Assembly: GCF_000314975.1 (NCBI RefSeq)
Contig: NZ_BAEN01000018.1
Coordinates: forward strand, 1 to 64,000
Direction of reading: 5' to 3'
Source: Aliiglaciecola lipolytica E3
GTDB taxonomy: Bacteria; Pseudomonadota; Gammaproteobacteria; Enterobacterales; Alteromonadaceae
DNA length: 64,000 nucleotides
Below, one piece after another: positions 57,198 through 64,000 of this stretch. The notes under the pieces were generated by a model. It did not search any database and had not been told where the DNA came from. It was given only the letters and a program-made list of their open reading frames with translations. Position numbers and translations under genes: made by a program. The number at the start of each line of letters is the position of its first letter. Position 1 is the first letter of the stretch.

Positions 57198-59486
57198 CTA
57201 AACTGTATAGGCGGAAAGGCTTTCACCGTCCGTTTGTGTTTTTAACGATGCTAAAAATAAGTCTTTATGACCCGCGATAATATCGTCAACACCCACCGAG
57301 GTAAGCTGATAAGGTTCAACATGTGCTGTCGTAATCAAATCGGTATCAAGATAGCTTGCATGTAATAACATTTTGTTTAACCAATCAGCACTTGGTACGT
57401 TTTGTGAGGAAAATAATGCAAAATAGCGGCTCTTAATGGGGTCAAATAAACCCTCTTGAGCATGTTTTTGTATGAAACTTTCTGAGGTAACACTAATACC
57501 AAAACGATTGAACTCCTGATAGTAACCAGGAACGTCTAAATCAGGAACTTGGCTAGAAACCAGAATCAGCAATGAATAGTTGTTATCCCTTGCAAATCGT
57601 TGCTCGTAATATCGCACGGCATCTTTAGCTTCATCGATAGTAGATACTTTTGCAATCAAGGTTACGCTGTTGTCTTCTTCTGCAACTTTATAGCCGATGT
57701 TGTTTAAGATATAACGCCAACGTTGTTTATAAGTATGTTCACTTAAAACCTTCGTTAATGCTTTTTCTCTTAACAGTGTCAAATCATCAGGTGTCATGGT
57801 CGTCAAACGTTCCGGATCTTTATCTGCAAAGATCACCAAATCACCGAACATTTCATCTACACCTTTGGAATAATTTGAGATGACTAACGTATTAGAAGAC
57901 ATCAATTCAAACACGCGACGCGCAAACATAGTGCTAGATTCTGTCACCGTATTGAAGTTCAAACCATAATATGACGATTTATAAACGATCGGCATTTGGT
58001 CATGAGGTTGACCTGGATTGATGTAAGGCAAGTATTTATCTGGCCATATGTGCAACGGATCGGTATCACCATAGTATCTATCATAAATTTCAGGGGTGAA
58101 TCCGTTACTGATTAGCGAATCTAAAATAAGCTCCATCACTTCACTGCGTTCAATATGATTGGCATACCAACTACCGGCAAATACAATTCTATTGGACCTT
58201 TCAACACTCGTCATCGGATTGAATAATTTAGGATTGGTTGCGAAAGGTAATGCAAAAACGTTATTTAGGCCGTATTCCGATTTGTAGCCTTCAACGCATT
58301 CTGCTGCTGAAGTAAATACATAATCAAAAAGTGACGCTGTTTTTACAAAGTCATGAATCCTATCAGTAAAATGCGTGGGATCTTCTTTATTCCAGAAAAT
58401 GGTGGGTATTGCTTTTTCGTTACAATATTTAATGATATCTAACAGTATTGTGCGGTTTTCTTTAGCAAAATTGGTGCTAGCGTAAATCTTCCCTTTCCAA
58501 GGGCGTTTGACAGAATCAATACCCGACCATGCAGATTCGCAAAAGAATAACTCAGGGGCTTCATTTTCAAATTGTGCACGCCAATTATCGGGTTCAAGAA
58601 CAACCGGTTGAAATTCATCTTTAAAACTATTGTATGAAAACTCATCGGCGATTAGCGCCACTTTAATGGTAGATGCATCAACAAGATCACGATTTTTACT
58701 TACCTTTGGCTTGCCTAAAGTTTTTTGTAACACCCCACTTTGATAATTAATCTGTGAGCGAAGCATAATCGTATTGCGGATAGCCAATTTGGCGTTGCTC
58801 CAAGGCTTAAATGTAACTTTACACATTGCAACATTATCTGGCAGTACAACTGTGAATACGTCAGACGTAATATTTTCAATGCTTTTTTGAACTAAATAAC
58901 GATACCAAGTTTTTAAATGTTCTGACCAATGTAAGCCATCAATTCCTTTGTTTATCAATTTGCCGTTGCTATCGAAGCTTTCTAGCATCAAAATTCCGCA
59001 GCGAGCGTTTTCTTGTAACTTATCAATTTGTTGAAATAAAATTGAGAATTGAAATTGACGCACCCTGCCGATAACTGGCATTGAAAATTCAAGACCCTCT
59101 TCTGAAACATTAGCAAACTGAAAGGGTTCAATATCAGGTACTAAGGTGAGCTCGCTTTGGCGTTTTCGTCCTTCTTGAGCTCCATGAGAGATATAATGTA
59201 AAACGGGATTCACACCTGCACGTTTCACATCATCGTTATATTTTAAATACCATTCACTATCGAACCAGGCTGCAGGAGAATAACCTTGCTTTCCACCGAC
59301 CTCTAGAAAGTGTAAAACAGGATTCCGCTTCCATTTACTTTTGTTAGCCACTTCAGGGTAACGCTTCAAATACCATTGCGAATCAAAACATCCTTCATTA
59401 ACTAATTTTTCAACCCAAACCGACGGTTTCTTTCTATTCACTGTAAAGACGGACTTAAGTCGTCGTAGTAGACCTTTAAAACTCAT
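57198..59486 (-). CDS. WYL-repeat protein with CgeB-like glycosyltransferase domain
   Basis: A 762-residue protein. Two WYL-type repeats are at the start (FDSQWYLKRYPEV, then FDSEWYLKYNDDVKRAGVNP). A central region of unknown fold leads into a GT-B, CgeB-like domain (about 330-590). It contains IVFAGSWYANHIERSEVMEL, YYGLNFNTVTESSTMFARRV and FELMSSNTLVISNYS, typical of Glyco_trans_1_2. A last part (about 610-755) is similar to GT-A-like second domains. The sugar is unknown. It lies in series with the other glycosyltransferases. Confidence 0.82.
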   Translation of the reverse strand: MSFKGLLRRLKSVFTVNRKKPSVWVEKLVNEGCFDSQWYLKRYPEVANKSKWKRNPVLHFLEVGGKQGYSPAAWFDSEWYLKYNDDVKRAGVNPVLHYISHGAQEGRKRQSELTLVPDIEPFQFANVSEEGLEFSMPVIGRVRQFQFSILFQQIDKLQENARCGILMLESFDSNGKLINKGIDGLHWSEHLKTWYRYLVQKSIENITSDVFTVVLPDNVAMCKVTFKPWSNAKLAIRNTIMLRSQINYQSGVLQKTLGKPKVSKNRDLVDASTIKVALIADEFSYNSFKDEFQPVVLEPDNWRAQFENEAPELFFCESAWSGIDSVKRPWKGKIYASTNFAKENRTILLDIIKYCNEKAIPTIFWNKEDPTHFTDRIHDFVKTASLFDYVFTSAAECVEGYKSEYGLNNVFALPFATNPKLFNPMTSVERSNRIVFAGSWYANHIERSEVMELILDSLISNGFTPEIYDRYYGDTDPLHIWPDKYLPYINPGQPHDQMPIVYKSSYYGLNFNTVTESSTMFARRVFELMSSNTLVISNYSKGVDEMFGDLVIFADKDPERLTTMTPDDLTLLREKALTKVLSEHTYKQRWRYILNNIGYKVAEEDNSVTLIAKVSTIDEAKDAVRYYEQRFARDNNYSLLILVSSQVPDLDVPGYYQEFNRFGISVTSESFIQKHAQEGLFDPIKSRYFALFSSQNVPSADWLNKMLLHASYLDTDLITTAHVEPYQLTSVGVDDIIAGHKDLFLASLKTQTDGESLSAYTV

Positions 59487-59509
59487 TAAATTCCCTCAGA
59501 AAACACTGT

Positions 59510-61132
59510 TTAATAACCGCGAACAGCTACTAATGTCTTTTTTATTTTATTCATTTCTAGAAAACCCACGGCATCGCAAGTTTTGAGTGGACATATCAAC
59601 TTATCAAAAAAGTGGAGTGTAAATTCACCTTGAACTTCGTTTACAAATAGCCCATCTAAAAGCACGTCAGCTTTTTTCAAACTAGTATAAATATTAGCGT
59701 AATTTTGTGAGTTAACGACTTTGTAAGATTTAGCTAGGTCGGTATACCTATCTTTATTGTTAAGCTGGATAATATTCTGGCTTTTGGTATTGCTGAATCC
59801 AATTGCCGCGTCGTAGAAAAAGGACGAACCACCGACTAGATAGTGACATTCGCTTAAAACTAAAATTTCTGACAACGCAATAGTGTCTTCTAGATCACGA
59901 TCAATTTCTTTTCGTTTAACCGTAGTGTCAAAAACATAGTCGTTGTGGTTACACCCACACCCCACATCTTGAATATTGTCACTAATAAACAGTACATTTA
60001 CTTTTCTTGATAACGTTTTTTCAACTAACGTTTTCGTGATCAGTGAATCAGAGCCAATTACCACTGTATCGATATTGGCGTATTCATTTAGCATTGAATT
60101 TATCGCTTTACTTATTTCTTCAAAATCGGGAGGTTTGACTCCCCAACGATTAAAATTTTCAAATTCTTTAAAGTAAAGCTCGCCGTTCCCGTGCCTTATA
60201 TGCAATCCAATGGCATTTTTCCCATCAAATTGATACTTGGCCAAAATCTCATCTTTAGACTTTAAGACGCCTTGAGAAGGGAGCATTCTTTTGTACAGTC
60301 GCTGCTTAGTTTCATGAAAACTCTCATCTGAATTGGTAAATTGCTCCAACGCATTACGTGAGAAAAAACTAAACTTCCTTGATTCGTTCTGCCCAGATAA
60401 CTCGGGAATATGTTGTGCGATATTCCTTTCATGCACATACTTTCTTTCAAAAATGAAATCCCTCAGTGTTGTGGGGGCAAACGTATTGATAAACTGTCGT
60501 TGCTGTGGATTAACATGTCCATCTTCAAACAAAGATGCCGGAAAAGATAACACCTTTGCCAAAGAGGCATCTACCAGCGCATTTTTCTGATTAGCTTCAT
60601 TGCCAATGTACCCAAGCGCCGTAGCGACAACTGAAAGTTTACCTCCGAGTCCGTAAAAATCGGTATGTGAAAATACCATACCACTGGACTGCAACGCTAA
60701 ACGCTGCCAATCTTCTAAGAATTCATCTTTATCGGCAAAAACGTTTAACGAAGAAAAATCTAGGGTGGTAAAGGCATCAGCTACAACGCGAATTGACTTG
60801 GTGGCGACTGAGTTGGTGAAAGATACACTATTTGAATCTGTGGATTTCTCTATTTTGTGGACGCTTTGCCACTCATCATCTATCAATAATTGGATATTTA
60901 TTGGCAATGAGTTTTGAATATATTCCTGTCGACAATGTAAATCGATTTGTTTTACACGTACAGACACCGGAAAATTGAAACATACAAAGGGCGCATTTTC
61001 CTTTTCGGTATGCACAGAGTATCGCTTTGGGTCAACAGAACCGTCTGTAGGCAACCCTTTTTTATACTTTTCCCATTTACTAGACGAACTAGAGTAAAAG
61101 TCGCTTAGAAATGAGATATTGAATAAAGACAA
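59510..61132 (-). CDS. NodZ-like putative fucosyltransferase with a discoidin-like N-terminal domain
   Basis: A 540-residue protein. The first 145 residues (KRYSVHTEKENAPFVCFNFP, then VKQIDLHCRQEY) look like a beta-sandwich F5/8 type C (discoidin) module. The C-terminal portion carries NAIGLHIRHGNGE (about 305-317), the Arg/His-containing loop of the NodZ/GT23 alpha-1,6-fucosyltransferase fold. A later region VVIGSD and DLEDTIALSEILVLS follows the same fold order. It probably transfers fucose from GDP-fucose. GDP-fucose synthesis genes are not in the window. The start is a TTG with AGGA at a good distance. Confidence 0.7.
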   Translation of the reverse strand: MSLFNISFLSDFYSSSSSKWEKYKKGLPTDGSVDPKRYSVHTEKENAPFVCFNFPVSVRVKQIDLHCRQEYIQNSLPINIQLLIDDEWQSVHKIEKSTDSNSVSFTNSVATKSIRVVADAFTTLDFSSLNVFADKDEFLEDWQRLALQSSGMVFSHTDFYGLGGKLSVVATALGYIGNEANQKNALVDASLAKVLSFPASLFEDGHVNPQQRQFINTFAPTTLRDFIFERKYVHERNIAQHIPELSGQNESRKFSFFSRNALEQFTNSDESFHETKQRLYKRMLPSQGVLKSKDEILAKYQFDGKNAIGLHIRHGNGELYFKEFENFNRWGVKPPDFEEISKAINSMLNEYANIDTVVIGSDSLITKTLVEKTLSRKVNVLFISDNIQDVGCGCNHNDYVFDTTVKRKEIDRDLEDTIALSEILVLSECHYLVGGSSFFYDAAIGFSNTKSQNIIQLNNKDRYTDLAKSYKVVNSQNYANIYTSLKKADVLLDGLFVNEVQGEFTLHFFDKLICPLKTCDAVGFLEMNKIKKTLVAVRGY

Positions 61133-61142
61133 ATTGTTTTTC

Positions 61143-62411
61143 CTAAAAATTAAGGTTAGTTAATCCAACCGCATCCACTAACGTCACATCCTTCAAGGCG
61201 TCCACATATCCATTAAAGGTTTTATGCTTAACAAGAATGCCCACGACATTGGCAGTCAGCCCTTTCTCGATATCAACCAAGCTCACATTGTCTTTCTCAA
61301 GTGACTCAGGTAGTTGGTCGATATTGGGCTCAACAACATAGGTTTGACACCCCAGTGCACTCACTTTTTTAGCAATCTCAAGGGCTGGACTTTCTCTTAA
61401 ATCGTCGATGTCTGGTTTAAAAGCGACACCAAAGATAGCCACGGTGGACTCACTACGGCTTTTAGTAGGGTTTGCTTTATGCCACTCATTTAATGCTTCA
61501 GTAATTTTTTCTAGAACCCATTCAGGCTTACTGTCATTGACTTCACGAGCGGTCTTGATAATTTTCGCTTTATCTGGGGCACTATCCACAATAAACCACG
61601 GATCAACAGCAATACAATGCCCCCCAACCCCAGCGCCAGGTTGCAGTATATTGACGCGAGGATGACGATTAGCAAGCGCTATCAACTCCCACACATTGAT
61701 GTCTAGGTCGTCACAAATCATCGATAATTCGTTAGCAAAGGCAATGTTCACGTCTCGGAAGCTATTTTCGGTTAATTTTGCCATTTCTGCCGTTCTCGCA
61801 TTGGTCACAACGCAATCACCTTGAACAAAACACTTATACAGGGAAATAGCCGCTTCTGAGCATTTTGGTGTCATACCACCGATAACACGGTCATTTTCTA
61901 CTAACTCACGTAAAACATGGCCAGGTAACACTCGCTCAGGACAATGGGCGATGCGAATATCTGACTGTTCGCCCACCTGTTGAGGAAACGTTAAATCAGG
62001 GCGTGCAATAGCCAACCAATCGGCCATTTTTTCGGTTGCACCAACAGGCGAAGTAGATTCTAAAATCACTAAGTTTCCAGATTTCAAAACAGGCGCTATC
62101 GCTTTGGCTGCTGACTCAATATAACTCAAATCCGCTGAATGGTTGTCTTTAAATGGGGTAGGAACAGCGAGAATATAGGCATCTGACTCTTCTGGTGTAA
62201 GGGTGGCGCGCAAGTATCCTTCGTTTACAGCTGCATGCACAACCATATCTAAATCGGGCTCTACGATGTGAATGCCACCTTCGTTAATAATATCGACTGT
62301 TTGCGGGTTTACATCAACCCCCACTACGTTCAATTTGCGTGAAGCGAAGACAGCTGCGGTAGGCAGTCCAATATAACCAAGTCCGATTACAGATAATTTG
62401 GTAAACGTCAT
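61143..62411 (-). CDS. wecC: UDP-N-acetyl-D-mannosamine dehydrogenase
   Basis: A 422-residue nucleotide-sugar dehydrogenase. The GLGYIGLPTAAVFASRKLNVVGVD Rossmann motif, AVPTPFKDNHSADL, and the catalytic region PGAGVGGHCIAVDPWF with its Cys are present. FGVAFKPDIDDLRESP is in the C-terminal domain. It oxidises UDP-ManNAc to UDP-ManNAcA. No wecB epimerase is in the window. With ugd it points to a polyanionic glycan. It starts 40 bp after the upstream glycosyltransferase. Confidence 0.93.
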   Translation of the reverse strand: MTFTKLSVIGLGYIGLPTAAVFASRKLNVVGVDVNPQTVDIINEGGIHIVEPDLDMVVHAAVNEGYLRATLTPEESDAYILAVPTPFKDNHSADLSYIESAAKAIAPVLKSGNLVILESTSPVGATEKMADWLAIARPDLTFPQQVGEQSDIRIAHCPERVLPGHVLRELVENDRVIGGMTPKCSEAAISLYKCFVQGDCVVTNARTAEMAKLTENSFRDVNIAFANELSMICDDLDINVWELIALANRHPRVNILQPGAGVGGHCIAVDPWFIVDSAPDKAKIIKTAREVNDSKPEWVLEKITEALNEWHKANPTKSRSESTVAIFGVAFKPDIDDLRESPALEIAKKVSALGCQTYVVEPNIDQLPESLEKDNVSLVDIEKGLTANVVGILVKHKTFNGYVDALKDVTLVDAVGLTNLNF

Positions 62412-62451
62412 TTTATCCCTATAGAATTTTTTGAAGAAGAAATATTAATAA

Positions 62452-64000
62452 TTATTCAGGTTTTTGCAGTGTTGTGAAACAAATCCTTTTAACCTCTACG
62501 CTTCCTGCTCCTTGCAGTCGAAAACCAAGTTTAATGGATTCGCAGGCGGCCGGCATTTTAACAGGCATTTTGTGGTTTGCCCAAAAAAATTGATGAGAAA
62601 TTTGCTCACCCTTAGCGTCTTGATACACTAGCACGAAAGATATACCAAGATTACCTCTACTTTCGAAGTACACATGAGGATGAACATCAGTTTTAGGAAT
62701 GATCTTCTTTGGGTCAAAAAAGTTAGAGAGGAAGATATAATCATGTTGAGATTCTTCAAGGCCACTTTCTAGAACAAAATCCGATTCTGCATTACCACCA
62801 GCTATATAGGCAAACCCTTGCTCTTTCTTTGACTTCAATAAATCAATAGGTGTCAACTCGAATTGAACTTCAAGTAAATCAGCCCACTCAACTCGCTGCT
62901 TATCAACAAAAAACTCATCAGTTAGTTCTTTATAGTGGCTAGGCAATAGGCATCTATTACTTGGGGTCAATGTAGCCATTTGCTCAACAGTTGTTTGCTC
63001 ATGAAACTTATCAAAACATTCTTTCAGCAACTTTCTAGGAACTATGTTCTCTAATAGTTGATTATTTATTAACTGATAGATATCTTCAGTTAAGTTGCTT
63101 TTCCCAAATGTTTGAAAAAGCAAAGGGTAATGAAACCAATAAAAAGCGTTCGCTCCCCACGCACGCGTAATTCTGTTAATAAACTCAGTATCGGCACCAC
63201 GTTTTAGACTTTGGTAGTAACCGATATCTTCGTGTACCGATTTTGTCGAACAAAGTGAAGCAGAACCGTAATGTTCAATGTGATCATCAAAGCAGAGCAG
63301 GCGATAGTTTGAATCCACTCTGACAATATTGCCAATATTCGCTTTAACATCTGGAACACTTAATAATGTAGCTTGTAGCTTTGCTCTCTGAGCGCTACTG
63401 ATATCATCTGCATCGTTGACATAATATATACTGTTCGGTTCCAGTGCCGCAATAACCTGATTACGAATAGCATAAGTCCCTTTGTTATCGGTACACTGAT
63501 GAAAACCGACATACTTTGCCAAACTAGGCAGTAAACTAAGCAGTAACTTTATTTGCCCAATTGAATTATCGGAGGAATTGTCGTCAACCACTTCGACTCT
63601 TACATTCTCGTAAGTCTGCATTAATACAGACCAAATCGCTGCCAGAATATACTGCTCTTTATTGTAACTGGACATCACAAAAATCGCTGGTGGCTTGTTT
63701 TTCAATTGATTAAAATTAAGCTTTGGAACTTTTCGACCTACCATAATAAATCGAGGTAAACGAATTCGTGGTAAGGAATTAACATCGAAGCAACTACTTG
63801 CATAAACCAAAGGATGTTCTGCAACAGGCTGCAAGTCAAATAACATACAATCCTGATTGCCCGTATCAGAATAATATGGCCAGCGAATTGATAGCTTGTC
63901 AGAACTTAACTGGGGAACTGAAACATCGTCTAATATACACCAATTGGAATATTGGTTAGCCTGATATTCTCCAAGAGCTAGAGAGCTTTGTTTTAAGGTC
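62452..64000 (-). CDS. GT2 glycosyltransferase, N-terminus beyond the right edge
   Basis: An in-frame ATG at 63846 would give 464 residues. The frame continues without a stop to the right edge (51 more codons), and the ATG lies inside continuous protein-like sequence. The gene is therefore probably longer and is cut by the window. The GT2 domain has FVMSSYNKEQYILAAIWSVL, VVDDNSSDNSIGQ and the YYVNDADDIS DXD motif. A C-terminal beta-rich region of about 130 residues (VYFESRGNLGISFVLVYQD) could be a carbohydrate-binding or accessory module. It is the first gene seen of the leftward polysaccharide series. Confidence 0.85.
   Translation of the reverse strand, partial: TLKQSSLALGEYQANQYSNWCILDDVSVPQLSSDKLSIRWPYYSDTGNQDCMLFDLQPVAEHPLVYASSCFDVNSLPRIRLPRFIMVGRKVPKLNFNQLKNKPPAIFVMSSYNKEQYILAAIWSVLMQTYENVRVEVVDDNSSDNSIGQIKLLLSLLPSLAKYVGFHQCTDNKGTYAIRNQVIAALEPNSIYYVNDADDISSAQRAKLQATLLSVPDVKANIGNIVRVDSNYRLLCFDDHIEHYGSASLCSTKSVHEDIGYYQSLKRGADTEFINRITRAWGANAFYWFHYPLLFQTFGKSNLTEDIYQLINNQLLENIVPRKLLKECFDKFHEQTTVEQMATLTPSNRCLLPSHYKELTDEFFVDKQRVEWADLLEVQFELTPIDLLKSKKEQGFAYIAGGNAESDFVLESGLEESQHDYIFLSNFFDPKKIIPKTDVHPHVYFESRGNLGISFVLVYQDAKGEQISHQFFWANHKMPVKMPAACESIKLGFRLQGAGSVEVKRICFTTLQKPE

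Overview
The window reads as chromosomal DNA of an AT-rich marine gammaproteobacterium of the order Alteromonadales, probably Alteromonadaceae or a close relative. This rests on the mix of gene families (syd-queF-ppnN synteny as in enteric bacteria, glnE, hldE, lpxL, a DUF2789 protein, DUF3192 proteins, a TcpQ-type protein, a complete XrtA/PEP-CTERM locus). The species is inferred, not proven.

Region 1 (1-21.4 kb) is an exosortase A (XrtA)/PEP-CTERM locus with its exopolysaccharide machinery, arranged as two divergent arms around a promoter region at 14835-14992. The leftward arm (14834 down to the left edge) is a tightly packed series: priming sugar transferase, polysaccharide deacetylase, FemAB-like protein, glycosyltransferase, exosortase-EpsI fusion, glycosyltransferase, asparagine-synthase-type amidotransferase, two GT4 glycosyltransferases, a PaaK/CapK-like adenylate-forming enzyme, a previously unlisted 27-residue microprotein coupled on both sides, and a Wzy/WaaL-like O-ligase. 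A partial protein of unknown function follows at the left edge. The rightward arm encodes the export lipoprotein, chain-length determinant, tyrosine autokinase and an outer-membrane beta-barrel protein. The ExeA-like ATPase and a second candidate small membrane protein lie just beyond on the minus strand. Together they would build and export a polysaccharide and process PEP-CTERM proteins. A PEP-CTERM substrate with a good sigma-54-type promoter lies about 23 kb away at 43.1 kb.

Region 2 (21.5-44.2 kb) is mostly conserved core genome: hldE, a hemolysin III protein, a GIY-YIG protein, a DUF350 membrane protein, glnE, a TcpQ-like protein, lpxL, a large PAS hybrid kinase, a GNAT protein, DUF2789, two DUF3192 proteins, syd, queF, ppnN, an HDOD-like protein, an isocitrate dehydrogenase, the PEP-CTERM protein and a ComEA-like protein. 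The 780-bp gap after the hybrid kinase is not empty. Its minus strand carries 22 GGA motifs in about 340 nt and none on the other strand. Several sit in hairpin loops, the stretch ends in a strong intrinsic terminator, and a near-perfect GacA/UvrY/VarA box lies upstream. This is a convincing CsrB-family regulatory RNA.

Region 3 (44.2-64 kb, all minus strand) is a second surface-polysaccharide locus: galU and ugd (UDP-glucuronate supply), seven glycosyltransferase genes (one cut by the right edge), a CgeB-like protein, a sulfotransferase, a NodZ-like putative fucosyltransferase, and wecC (UDP-ManNAcA supply). The products suggest an acidic, possibly sulfated and fucosylated glycan. Several proteins share short repeats around a WYL..YPD(V/I) motif. 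No flippase, ABC exporter or polymerase for this locus is seen inside the window.
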